Shown piece after piece: positions 1 to 8,194 of a stretch of 64,000 nt of DNA. This DNA is from Caenimonas sp. SL110 (GTDB lineage: Bacteria; Pseudomonadota; Gammaproteobacteria; Burkholderiales; Burkholderiaceae_C). Made by a program: the position numbers and the translations under genes. Numbering within the stretch: position 1 is the first letter of the stretch; each line of letters starts with the position of its first letter. The notes beneath the pieces are model-generated. The model was not told the DNA's origin. It did not search any database and saw only the letters and a list, made by a program, of their open reading frames with translations. The stretch lies in assembly GCF_001044395.1 (NCBI RefSeq), contig NZ_JANU01000001.1, positions 62,001 through 126,000 on the forward strand. The letters are read 5' to 3'.

Positions 1-942
1 GCCGACGGACTGGTCGCGCAATTTCGATACGACCACTCGCTGCTTGCGCAAGCCGGTCGCATGGAGGCGAGCCCGGCCAGTCTCTGGCGGCTGGTGAGCG
101 CCATGGTCAAGGACAGCCTGCTCATGCTGGCGCCTTTCATGGGGGCCATCGTCATCGCCGCGATCGCCGGCAACATGATGCAAACCGGGCCCATCCTTTC
201 GGCCGACCCCGTCAAGCCCGACTTTGACCGAGCCAATCCTGTCAACGGCTTCAAGAAGGTGTTTTCCATGCGCACCTTGTTCGATGGTGCGCGGGCCATC
301 ATCAAGCTGCTGTTGCTGGGCCTCGTGGTTTATCAGGCGCTCAAGAGCCTGACGCCGCAGTTCTTTCACCTGGCCTCGATGTCCGCCCCGAGGCTGCTTC
401 GCACGCTGGTTGACGACGTGGCCGCCACGGGCCTGAAGATGGCCTTGATGCTGTGCATCATCGCGCTGGTTGATTTCGGGTTCACCCGCCGCGAGTTCGA
501 CAAGAAGATGCGCATGAGCCGGCGCGAACTCAAGGACGAAAACAAGACTCGCGAAGGCGACCCGCGCATTCGGGCGAGGTTGCGCGAACTGCGCCGCGAG
601 GCGCTCAAACGCAGCATGGCGGTGCGCCACACCTCAACTGCGGACGTCGTGCTGACCAACCCGACGCATTTCGCTGTGGCACTGCGTTATGTGCACGGCC
701 AGATGCAGTCACCGCAGGTCGTTGCGAAGGGGGCGGGCACGCTCGCGGCGACCATGAGGAAGATCGCCGCGCGGCACAGCATTCCGGTCGTGCAGAACCC
801 GCCGCTGGCGCGCGAGCTCTACCACACGGTCGAAGTTGAGCAGCACGTCCCACCCAACCTGTACGCGCAGGTGGCACGCATCCTGGTGTGGGTGTTTGCG
901 ATGAGGCAGGCCCGCACGGGTGCCTCTGGGGCTGCAGCATGA
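1..942 (+). CDS. flhB: FlhB, flagellar export apparatus switch protein (5' end outside window)
   Basis: The reading frame is open from base 1, so the start lies upstream of the window. FlhB sits in the inner membrane beside the FliPQR gate and switches export from rod/hook to late substrates after self-cleavage. Hydrophobic segments are visible in the first half. A charged linker precedes the cytoplasmic domain, which carries the autocleavage motif NPTH at 658-669. The stop overlaps the flhA start (ATGA). The intact NPTH argues that substrate-specificity switching is preserved although no filament genes are seen here. A non-flagellar SctU is the alternative, but the rod and hook genes downstream favour FlhB. 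Confidence 0.95.
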   Translation, partial: ADGLVAQFRYDHSLLAQAGRMEASPASLWRLVSAMVKDSLLMLAPFMGAIVIAAIAGNMMQTGPILSADPVKPDFDRANPVNGFKKVFSMRTLFDGARAIIKLLLLGLVVYQALKSLTPQFFHLASMSAPRLLRTLVDDVAATGLKMALMLCIIALVDFGFTRREFDKKMRMSRRELKDENKTREGDPRIRARLRELRREALKRSMAVRHTSTADVVLTNPTHFAVALRYVHGQMQSPQVVAKGAGTLAATMRKIAARHSIPVVQNPPLARELYHTVEVEQHVPPNLYAQVARILVWVFAMRQARTGASGAAA

Positions 943-2999
943 ACGCGCTGGAGCGATTCTTCGGCAAGCAAAGCGATATCGCCCTTGTCGCATTGGTGCT
1001 GGGCGTCCTGGTCGTCCTGTTCGCGCCTATTCCCAGCGGCCTGCTGGACTTTCTCATCCTGGCGAACTTCAGCTTCGCTTTCCTGATCCTGCTGCTCACG
1101 TTCTATATGGCGCGGCCTGTCGAGTTCTCGACTTTTCCGTCGCTGCTTCTGATTGCGACTCTTTTCCGTCTTTCACTCAATGTTGCCGCTACCCGCCTGA
1201 TTCTTTCTGATGCAGATGCCGGCAAGGTGATCGGTGCCGTGGGCTCGTACGTGGTCGGTGGAAACTATGTGATCGGGCTGATCGTCTTTTGCATCCTGAT
1301 CGTGGTGCAGTACGTGGTCGTGACCAGTGGCGCGCAACGCGTGTCTGAAGTCGCGGCGCGCTTCACGCTCGACAGCATGCCCGGGCAGCAGATGAGCATC
1401 GATGCGGACCTGAACATGGGTTTCATCGACCAGGCAGAAGCCCAGAAGCGCCGCAAGCAGATCGAGAAAGAAGCAGGCTTCTATGGCGCCATGGATGGTG
1501 CAAGCAAGTTCGTCAAGGGCGATGCGATTGCCGGCATCATCATCTTGCTGATCAACATCGTGGGTGGCTTGCTGATCGGCGTCATGCAGCACCACATCCC
1601 GTGGGGCCAGGCGCTCCAGACCTACACCTTGCTCACCATTGGCGATGGAATCGTCACCCAGGTTCCCGCGCTGGTCATCGCGGTAGGCACCGGCATCATC
1701 GTGACGCGCTCGTCGTCGGACAGCAACCTGAGCCGCGAAGCGTTGCGGCAGATCACGTCGTTTCCCAAGACCCTGCTGCTGGTGGCTGGCGCGCTTTGCG
1801 GACTCATGCTCTTGCCGGGCATTCCGCTCGTCCCGACGCTCATTCTGGTCGCGGGGGTGATGGCGGTGGCGTTCATCTCGTCGCGCCTGTCGAAGCGAAG
1901 CCATGAGGCTTCGAATCAGGAAGGTGCTGCCGACACAGACGGCAGCAGCGGGGAGGGCGCTGACGATCCTTACGCAACGCTTCCGGTCGAGCCTATCGAG
2001 ATCCACGTCGGGCGCAACTGGGTGCCGCTTGTCATGGAGCAAGAAGGCCCTTTCATGGAACGCATCAAGGCGTTTCGCAAGCAACATGCGCTCGAACTCG
2101 GCCTGGTCCTTCCTCGCGTGCGGTTCAAGGAATCGACAAAGCTTGCAGCGGACAAATACGAGATCAATGTCGACGGTGTCGCTGTTGCGCGGGCTGAAGT
2201 GCGCAGCTCGCAGTGGCTCGCGATTCACCCATCCGGCGACGTGCGCTCCATCCCCGGTGAAATCACCCGCGATCCGACCTACGGGCTTCCGGCGCTGTGG
2301 ATCACCGATGAAAACCGGGGCCTGGCGACAGCTGCCAAGTTCACCCTGGTAGACGGCCCGACGGTGCTGATGACGCACCTGACCGAGATTCTCAAGCGCG
2401 AATCCGCAAGCCTGCTCACCCGAGCCGAGACCGATCGCCTGCTCGGGCGGGTGCGCCAGAGCCAGCCGGGACTGGTGGAGGAACTGGTGCCCACCGTGCT
2501 GTCGGTGAGCGATGTGCAAAAGGTTCTGCAAAACCTGCTGCGCGAGAAAGTCTCCATCCGCCACATCGAAGCCATTCTTGAGACCCTGGCCGATGCCGGC
2601 CGCTCCACCAAAGACGCATCGCTGCTCACCGAGCGTGTGCGCCAGCGCCTGGGTCATGCCATCTGCCAGGGTCTGGTCGGCGAAGCACCGGTTCTCCAGG
2701 TCATGACGCTCGACCCGATGATCGAAAGCCGCTTGTTGCAAGGGCTGCAAGCGGCTCATGCCGACGCGCAGTCCTACGGGCCGGAACCACGTCTGGCAGA
2801 GCAATTCATGGCTCGCATGATGCAGCAGGCCGAGCAGATGATGAAGAGCAACCTCTTGCCTGTCCTGCTGTGCGCACCCGATTTGCGAAGGCACATCCGC
2901 TCCCTGTGCGAGCGCGCCGTTCCGCACCTGCGCGTGCTGTCTCTGGCCGAAATCCCCCAAACGATCGAACTGAAGTCATACAGCGTGGTGACGATATGA
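939..2999 (+). CDS. flhA: FlhA, flagellar export gate protein
   Basis: 686 residues, the usual FlhA length. FlhA forms the nonameric export-gate ring and docks chaperone-substrate complexes through its cytoplasmic domain. The N-terminal ~310 residues contain several membrane helices and the conserved stretches TLFRLSLNVAATRL and GDAIAGIIILLINIVGG typical of the FHIPEP family. The C-terminal ~350 residues are the soluble domain. I chose the ATG at 939 because it overlaps the flhB stop by four bases, and a longer in-frame start would lie inside flhB. The soluble domain would be the natural dock for the CesT-type chaperone encoded at the far end of the locus (inference). Confidence 0.96.
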   Translation: MNALERFFGKQSDIALVALVLGVLVVLFAPIPSGLLDFLILANFSFAFLILLLTFYMARPVEFSTFPSLLLIATLFRLSLNVAATRLILSDADAGKVIGAVGSYVVGGNYVIGLIVFCILIVVQYVVVTSGAQRVSEVAARFTLDSMPGQQMSIDADLNMGFIDQAEAQKRRKQIEKEAGFYGAMDGASKFVKGDAIAGIIILLINIVGGLLIGVMQHHIPWGQALQTYTLLTIGDGIVTQVPALVIAVGTGIIVTRSSSDSNLSREALRQITSFPKTLLLVAGALCGLMLLPGIPLVPTLILVAGVMAVAFISSRLSKRSHEASNQEGAADTDGSSGEGADDPYATLPVEPIEIHVGRNWVPLVMEQEGPFMERIKAFRKQHALELGLVLPRVRFKESTKLAADKYEINVDGVAVARAEVRSSQWLAIHPSGDVRSIPGEITRDPTYGLPALWITDENRGLATAAKFTLVDGPTVLMTHLTEILKRESASLLTRAETDRLLGRVRQSQPGLVEELVPTVLSVSDVQKVLQNLLREKVSIRHIEAILETLADAGRSTKDASLLTERVRQRLGHAICQGLVGEAPVLQVMTLDPMIESRLLQGLQAAHADAQSYGPEPRLAEQFMARMMQQAEQMMKSNLLPVLLCAPDLRRHIRSLCERAVPHLRVLSLAEIPQTIELKSYSVVTI

Positions 3000-3008
3000 A
3001 AGCAAATC

Positions 3009-3794
3009 ATGAATGAGGTACTGGCCATTGGCCTGCAGGCCATGCAGGGCGACATGGCACGGCTCGAGCAGGTCGGCATGAACCTGGCCAATGCGCTGAC
3101 GCCGGGCTACAAGGCCGGGCTCTCGGTGCAGGGCGCCTCGGGTGCGAGCTTTGCCTCGCACTTCGGCGCAGCGGCGTCTGCTTTGGATGCTGCTTCCCTT
3201 GCATCCGCCGTTACTCCCCACACCGTTACTCCCCACACCGTTACTACCCAATACCTGAGCGACACGCGTCCTGCGACGCTCAAACTCACAGGCGAGGCGC
3301 TGGACGTGGCGCTGGCGGGTCCCGGCTACTTTGAAGTGATGACCGGGCAGGGACCTGCCTACACGCGTAGCGGTTCATTCCGCGTTGATGGTCAGGGCCG
3401 CCTCGTCACCACGCAAGGTCACGCGGTGATGGGCGCCGGCGGCGAAATCGTGCTCAAGTCACCCTCACCGACGATTGACGCGAGCGGTGCCATCACATCA
3501 TCGCCATCAGCCGATGCGCAGGTGCTCGGGCGGCTTCGCGTCGTGCAATTCGAGGCCGGCGCCCAACTCACGCCGCTGGGCGACAACCTGCTCGCCGCTG
3601 GCCCCGCAATCAGCTCTCTGCAGGGCGACGCCGTACAGGTGCGACAGGGCTTCGTCGAGAACTCCAACGTCAACCCGGCTCGCGAAATGACCAACCTCAT
3701 CCAGACCATGCGCCACTTCGAGAGCATGCAGAAAGTCGTGCAGACCTATGACGACATGCTGGGCAATGCCATTCGCAAGCTGGGAGAAAACTGA
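3009..3794 (+). CDS. flgF: FlgF, flagellar proximal rod protein
   Basis: 261 residues of the FlgF/FlgG/FlgE rod-hook family. The N-terminal coiled region (MNEVLAIGLQAMQGD, then NLANALTPGYKAG) and the C-terminal NSNVNPAREMTNLIQTMRHFE helix are the paired family signatures. It forms part of the rod that crosses the periplasm. The order flgF-flgG supports FlgF. Residues ~68-82 carry a short Thr/Pro/His repeat coded by a 15-base tandem duplication. The stop overlaps the flgG start. Confidence 0.9.
   Translation: MNEVLAIGLQAMQGDMARLEQVGMNLANALTPGYKAGLSVQGASGASFASHFGAAASALDAASLASAVTPHTVTPHTVTTQYLSDTRPATLKLTGEALDVALAGPGYFEVMTGQGPAYTRSGSFRVDGQGRLVTTQGHAVMGAGGEIVLKSPSPTIDASGAITSSPSADAQVLGRLRVVQFEAGAQLTPLGDNLLAAGPAISSLQGDAVQVRQGFVENSNVNPAREMTNLIQTMRHFESMQKVVQTYDDMLGNAIRKLGEN
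3210..3254 (+). repeat. 15-base tandem repeat inside flgF
   Basis: Two perfect 15-base units (GTTACTCCCCACACC) at 3210-3239 are followed by a third degenerate unit at 3240-3254. The period keeps the frame and encodes repeats of VTPHT in the variable linker of FlgF. In-frame slippage could change the linker length without breaking the gene. Confidence 0.9.
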
Positions 3795-4591
3795 TGTCTG
3801 ACGCTCTCTATATCGCGGCTACAGGAATGCAGGCGCAGCAGGCCGGCGTCGATGTGATCGCCAACAACCTGGCCAACGTGAACACCACGGCCTTCAAGCG
3901 TGGGCGAGTCGGCTTCGCCGACCTCATGACGCGTGAGGCGATGCGGGTAGCCGGCGCCATTGGCGCCTCCCAGGGCGCCGAGACCTCCGTCCAGATGCAA
4001 CGCATGGGCGCAGGCGTTGCAATGACCGGCATGGGAAAAGTATTCGATCCCGGCGAAATCAAAAAAACCGATTCGCCCCTGGACATCGCGATTCGCGGCG
4101 AGGGCTTCCTGGAAGTCACGCTCGCAGATGGGACGCATGCCTACACGCGCGGCGGCTCGCTCAAGGTGAACAGGGACGGTGTGCTCGAAACCCAGGCAGG
4201 GCACGCCTTGCGGCCCTCGATCAGCATTCCTGCGAACGCTGAATCCATTTCCATTGCAGCTGATGGACGCGTTACCGTTCGCCTCGCCAACCAGGCGTCT
4301 CCAGTCGATGCGGGCCAGATCGACCTGTATCGCTTCTCCAACGCGAGCCGGCTCGAAGCGATGGGCGACAACCTCTATCGCGCGAGCGAAGCGTCAGGCG
4401 AGGCGATTGCCGGGCGTCCGGGTGAAGACGGCGCAGGTCTCTTTGCGCAGGGATTCCTGGAAGGCTCCAACGTCAAGATGGTCGACGAGATGGTGAACCT
4501 GATGCTCGCCCAGCGCGCCTATGAAGCGAGCGTCAAGGTGGTTCAGGCGGCAGACGAAATGATGGGGTTGGTCAACAACCTGCGCAAGTGA
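3794..4591 (+). CDS. flgG: FlgG, flagellar distal rod protein
   Basis: 265 residues, close to the 260-262 usual for FlgG. The start MSDALYIAATGMQAQQ with IANNLANVNTTAFKRG and the C-terminal EGSNVKMVDEMVNLMLAQRAYE helix are classic FlgG signatures. It builds the distal rod passing through the P and L rings. The ATG overlaps the flgF TGA by one base, and its own stop overlaps the flgA start. Confidence 0.96.
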   Translation: MSDALYIAATGMQAQQAGVDVIANNLANVNTTAFKRGRVGFADLMTREAMRVAGAIGASQGAETSVQMQRMGAGVAMTGMGKVFDPGEIKKTDSPLDIAIRGEGFLEVTLADGTHAYTRGGSLKVNRDGVLETQAGHALRPSISIPANAESISIAADGRVTVRLANQASPVDAGQIDLYRFSNASRLEAMGDNLYRASEASGEAIAGRPGEDGAGLFAQGFLEGSNVKMVDEMVNLMLAQRAYEASVKVVQAADEMMGLVNNLRK

Positions 4592-5199
4592 TGAGCATGC
4601 CCAGGCGCTTTCTCACATTCCTTCACCTTGCTGTGGCCATCGCCTGCGCTGGCGGGTTGCCGTTCGCGTATTCCGATTTGCATTCGGCTCCGCTCGATCC
4701 CGCGCCCGGTGAAGTCCAGATCGAATTGCGCCAGCAAGTCGCACCGGGCCAGCGTGAGGTGAAACTTGGCGATGTCGCCATCATCCGCACGCGAGATTAC
4801 GCAACGATAGAGCGGCTGGTCGGTCTGCCACTCGGACCGGCACCGCGCGAGGGGACGCAGGCGGTACTCAGGCGTGAGGTTCTCGCCAGGTGGATTCGAA
4901 GCCAGGTCGGAATCTCGCGAGACCAGATTGCGTGGAGCGGCCCTGAACAGGTGGTGGTGCGCGTCGGGTACAGACAGGCCGTGACGCAGCAGGCTTTGCC
5001 GGCCGCAACCGTACCGATGGTGAGTCGTGGCGACTGGATCGTGCTGCAGCTGAAGTCGGGCGCGGTCGAGCTTGAGCGCCGCGTCGAGGTGATGCAGGAC
5101 GGTGTCCTGGGCCAGGTCATCAAGGTTCGCGGGGAAAACGGGGCAAGTTCGGTGGATGGACGCGTCGTCGCCGCCGGCCGCGTGGAGGCGCTGCGATGA
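4588..5199 (+). CDS. flgA: FlgA, P-ring assembly chaperone
   Basis: 203 residues with an N-terminal hydrophobic stretch consistent with a signal peptide. The C-terminal SAF-type domain runs from about residue 143 (VSRGDWIVLQLKSG ... VMQDGVLGQVIKVR), typical of FlgA. FlgA is periplasmic and helps FlgI polymerise into the P ring. Its position directly before flgH and flgI fits. The start overlaps the flgG stop (ATGA); a second ATG follows immediately, so the start is uncertain by one codon. Confidence 0.9.
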   Translation: MMSMPRRFLTFLHLAVAIACAGGLPFAYSDLHSAPLDPAPGEVQIELRQQVAPGQREVKLGDVAIIRTRDYATIERLVGLPLGPAPREGTQAVLRREVLARWIRSQVGISRDQIAWSGPEQVVVRVGYRQAVTQQALPAATVPMVSRGDWIVLQLKSGAVELERRVEVMQDGVLGQVIKVRGENGASSVDGRVVAAGRVEALR

Positions 5200-5780
5200 A
5201 CACGCCAATCGCGCGGGCACTGCTTCTGGCAGCGACCGGTTTGCTGGTTGCGCTGTCATCGGGTGCCGGCAGCCTCTACAACGAACAGAGCTACCGGGCA
5301 CTCACAGCCGACAACAAGGCTTTTCGCGTCGGCGACGTTCTCACGGTTCAGGTCTTCGAGAACTCCAGCGCCACGACCAGCATTGACACCGGCACCCGCC
5401 GCAAGAACACGCTGAGCGCCGAGCTGTCACATGGAAGCCGCCGTGTCGCCGAAACGGCAATCGGCGCTAGCGGCGACTTCGATGGAGGCGGTCGTACGCA
5501 GCGCGCCAACCGCGTGCTCATCACCTTGAGCGTGACCGTCAAGGAAGTGCTGGCCAACGGCGACCTGCGAGTCTCGGGCGAGCAGATGCTGCTGATCAAC
5601 CAGGAGCAGCAGAAGGTGACGCTCGATGGACGTGTTCGTCCGCACGACATCTCTGATGGGAACATCGTTCTCTCCACCCGGCTGGCCGACGCGCGTATCA
5701 CCTATCTCGGCGAAGGCGAAGTCTCACAGCGGCAGCAGCGTGCATGGTGGCGAAAGCTGCTGGACTGGGCGGGTATGTGA
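5196..5780 (+). CDS. flgH: FlgH-like L-ring protein without lipobox cysteine
   Basis: 194 residues, shorter than most FlgH proteins (~220-235). Conserved FlgH stretches are visible: FRVGDVLTVQVFENSSATT near residue 43, and VTVKEVLANGDLRVSGEQ with the RPHDISDGNIVLSTRLADARI segment in the C-terminal half. FlgH forms the outer-membrane L ring. FlgH is normally a lipoprotein, but here the N-terminal region ends LLVALSSGAGSLYNE with no cysteine at all, so lipid anchoring appears lost. Coupled by ATGA overlaps to flgA and flgI. Confidence 0.9.
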   Translation: MNTPIARALLLAATGLLVALSSGAGSLYNEQSYRALTADNKAFRVGDVLTVQVFENSSATTSIDTGTRRKNTLSAELSHGSRRVAETAIGASGDFDGGGRTQRANRVLITLSVTVKEVLANGDLRVSGEQMLLINQEQQKVTLDGRVRPHDISDGNIVLSTRLADARITYLGEGEVSQRQQRAWWRKLLDWAGM

Positions 5781-6919
5781 TGCGTGCCTGTCAACGGATC
5801 ACAGTGGCTTTGGTGCTGGCGCTGCAAGCACTGGCCGCCAACGCACAGGCCGTGCGAATGGACGCCGCCAATTCAGTCCGGGTCAAAGACCTGGGCAAGC
5901 TCCAGGGCTGGCGTGACAACTCGCTCGTTGGCTATGGCATCGTCACCGGCCTGGCCGGTACGGGCGACTCGCCCACGAACCGCACGACGCGGCAGGCGAT
6001 GGCCAATGTGCTGTCGCAGTTCAACCTCACCGTGACACCGGACCAGATCCAGAGTCGCAACGTGGCCGTTGTGCTGGTGAGTGCGCAGCTTCCGACGTTT
6101 GCCAGGGAAGGTGACGCGCTGGATATCACCGTCACTTCCAGCGGCGATGCGCGCAGCCTGGTCGGTGGAAGCCTGCTGCTCACACCGATGAAGGGACCCG
6201 ACGGACGCGTCCATGCACTGGCACAAGGACCGCTTTCGGTGGGCGGCTATCGCTACGACGCCAACGGCAATGTCGTGCAGAAAAATCATCCGACCGTTGG
6301 CTCGGTGCCCGGTGGTGCAGTCGTCGAGGTGCCCACCGGCACCGAGGTTGCCGCTGCAGGCCGCAACCTCACATTCGTCCTGGCCGAGCCTGACTACACC
6401 ACGGCAAGCCGCGTGGCATCCGCCATCAATTCGCAGATCGGCGCAGGCCTGGCCCATGCAAGGGACGCCTCGGGTATCGACATCGCCATTCCCGACCTCC
6501 AGCGACACGAACTGGTCGGCTTCATCGCTCGCATTGAGGGCGTTTCGGTGCAGCCCGATCGTCGCGCCAAGGTCGTGATCAACGAACGCACGGGCACAGT
6601 GGTCGCGGGCGGCGATGTGCGCATTGCGCGGGTTGCGATCTCGCACGGCGATCTGAAGATATCCATTGCGGCGCAGGATTCCGTTTCGCAACCGGTCGTC
6701 ATCGGCAATGCGGGGCCCAACGTGCGAACCCAGCCTGTGCGCAATGCGCAGGTGGATGTCGAAGAGCAAAACGGTCCCGGTTTCCTTGCGTCGGGGACCA
6801 CGGTGTCTGACCTCGTCCAGTCGCTGGCACGCCTGAAGACCAGCACGCGCGATGTGATTTCGATTCTTCGCGCCGTCAAGGCCGCAGGCGCATTGCACGC
6901 CGAACTGGTGGTGCAGTGA
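5780..6919 (+). CDS. flgI: FlgI, flagellar P-ring protein
   Basis: 379 residues with a signal peptide ending near ALAANAQA. Recognisable FlgI blocks are VRVKDLGKLQGWRDNSLVGY, GTGDSPTNRTTRQAM and the C-terminal VSDLVQSLARLKTSTRDVIS. It polymerises around the rod in the peptidoglycan layer. I took the ATG at 5780 because it overlaps the flgH stop, whereas the longer frame from 5744 runs into flgH. Presence of both ring proteins implies the structure is built to cross the outer membrane. Confidence 0.95.
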   Translation: MRACQRITVALVLALQALAANAQAVRMDAANSVRVKDLGKLQGWRDNSLVGYGIVTGLAGTGDSPTNRTTRQAMANVLSQFNLTVTPDQIQSRNVAVVLVSAQLPTFAREGDALDITVTSSGDARSLVGGSLLLTPMKGPDGRVHALAQGPLSVGGYRYDANGNVVQKNHPTVGSVPGGAVVEVPTGTEVAAAGRNLTFVLAEPDYTTASRVASAINSQIGAGLAHARDASGIDIAIPDLQRHELVGFIARIEGVSVQPDRRAKVVINERTGTVVAGGDVRIARVAISHGDLKISIAAQDSVSQPVVIGNAGPNVRTQPVRNAQVDVEEQNGPGFLASGTTVSDLVQSLARLKTSTRDVISILRAVKAAGALHAELVVQ

Positions 6920-6950
6920 TGAGCCGCCTGAACATCACCTGGAGCAATCA

Positions 6951-7334
6951 ATGAACGACGGCATCGAAGCCATCACGACGGCGGCGCTGCGCACGGCGAT
7001 GGATGCGGCAAGCCTGCGACAGCAGGCGATATCGGCCAACATTGCGAACCACAGCACGCAGGGCTACGTTGCCCAGAAGGTCGACTTCGAATCCCAGATG
7101 CTCGACGCCAGGCGCAGCCTGGATGCCAGGGGTCGCATCGATGCATTCGCGCTTTCCAGTGTGCGACTCGAACTCGCGCCGATGCTGGACGCGAATGGCG
7201 TACCCGCCAAAGTCCATCTCGATGAGCAGGTGGCACAGATGTCCCAGAACGCTGTTGCCTACCAGACGCTCGCGCGCGGGCTCAGCCGACACCTCGCGAT
7301 TCTCTACACCGCTGCCAGTGACGGCAAGCGCTGA
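6951..7334 (+). CDS. flgB: FlgB, flagellar proximal rod protein
   Basis: 127 residues. The N-terminal helix (TAALRTAMDAASLRQQAISANIAN, given here in part) followed by the Q-G-Y-V-A-Q-K motif and F-E-S-Q-M is characteristic of FlgB, as is the C-terminal AVAYQTLARGLSRHLAIL. FlgB joins the MS ring/FliE to the rod. It starts 31 bases after flgI, with CTGGAGC upstream of the ATG. flgB, flgC and fliE lie after the ring genes here, unlike the classical flgBCDEFGHIJ order. Confidence 0.93.
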   Translation: MNDGIEAITTAALRTAMDAASLRQQAISANIANHSTQGYVAQKVDFESQMLDARRSLDARGRIDAFALSSVRLELAPMLDANGVPAKVHLDEQVAQMSQNAVAYQTLARGLSRHLAILYTAASDGKR

Positions 7335-7357
7335 ACCACTGTCTACCCAACATCACC

Positions 7358-7795
7358 ATGGCACAGAATTCCATCTTCGAGATCAGCGCCGCCGGCATGG
7401 CCATTGAGCGGACGCGCGTTGAAGTCGCCGCGCTCAATCTCGCCAACGCACACACCACGCAAGCTGCCGGACAGCCCGGCTACAAGCCGCTTCGGGTGGT
7501 CGGTTTACCGACGGCCGACACCTTCGCAGCCGCCCTGCAGGCTGCAGGGGCAGGCGCCGCCGCCTTGGCGCCTGCGTTTCGCATCGAGGCTTCCGGCGTG
7601 GCTCCCCGACGTGTGCACGAGCCCGGCCATCCCTTTGCCGATGACGCAGGATTCGTGACCTATCCGGGCGTCGACACCGCAACCGAGATGGTGACCCTGC
7701 TCAGCGCAACCCGCGCCTACGAGGCCAATGTGGCCGCCATGAACACCACCCGCCAGCTGGCCCTGAAGGCGCTCGACATAGGAGGCAACTCGTGA
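7358..7795 (+). CDS. flgC: FlgC, flagellar proximal rod protein
   Basis: 145 residues of the rod family. The N-terminus SIFEISAAGMAIERTRVEV leads into NLANAHTTQ, and the C-terminal segment VDTATEMVTLLSATRAYEAN is the conserved second coiled region. The central part, with an ADDAGFVTYPGVD stretch, is typical of FlgC. The stop overlaps the GTG start of fliE. No strong ribosome-binding site precedes the ATG. Confidence 0.93.
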   Translation: MAQNSIFEISAAGMAIERTRVEVAALNLANAHTTQAAGQPGYKPLRVVGLPTADTFAAALQAAGAGAAALAPAFRIEASGVAPRRVHEPGHPFADDAGFVTYPGVDTATEMVTLLSATRAYEANVAAMNTTRQLALKALDIGGNS

Positions 7796-8130
7796 GCAAT
7801 CCTGTCATGCCCATAGTCGCAGTAGCGCCCGAGCAGCTCCATGCGCTCTTTCCGACGGACATGGTTCCCGACGCGCGCAACCCTGTGGCGTCGTCGTCTG
7901 CCGCATCCGTTGGCGGCTTCGCGGACATGATGACCAAAGGCATTTCCGAAGTGAACCAGCAGCTGCTGGCAAGCCAGACCGGCCTGCAACGGCTTGCCAC
8001 CGGCGATACCCAGAACCTGCACCAGGTGATGATCCAGCTGGAAGAAAGCCGCGCGTCGTTCCAGCTCATGATGCAGGTGCGAAACCGCCTGCTCGAGGCG
8101 TACCAGGACGTCATGAAGATGCAGATCTAG
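7792..8130 (+). CDS. fliE: FliE, MS ring-rod junction protein
   Basis: 112 residues, matching FliE length. The C-terminal half reads GDTQNLHQVMIQLEESRASF followed by QLMMQVRNRLLEAYQDVMKMQ, the characteristic FliE end. It bridges the MS ring or export gate to FlgB. The start is GTG at 7792, overlapping the flgC stop and preceded by a good ribosome-binding site GGAGG at 7781-7785. Confidence 0.94.
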   Translation: MSNPVMPIVAVAPEQLHALFPTDMVPDARNPVASSSAASVGGFADMMTKGISEVNQQLLASQTGLQRLATGDTQNLHQVMIQLEESRASFQLMMQVRNRLLEAYQDVMKMQI

Positions 8131-8194
8131 GACGTACCGATGAACTTTCTTTCATACAACCTATTGGCGCGGCTTCGCTTGCAGGGAGGCGACC

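Noticed and set aside
1173-2960. 595-codon open frame on the minus strand across flhA
   Set aside because: High-GC shadow of a strongly conserved gene; no ribosome-binding site or family features.
3210-3254. Possible CRISPR or regulatory repeat
   Set aside because: The 15-base units are adjacent without spacers and stay in frame inside flgF.
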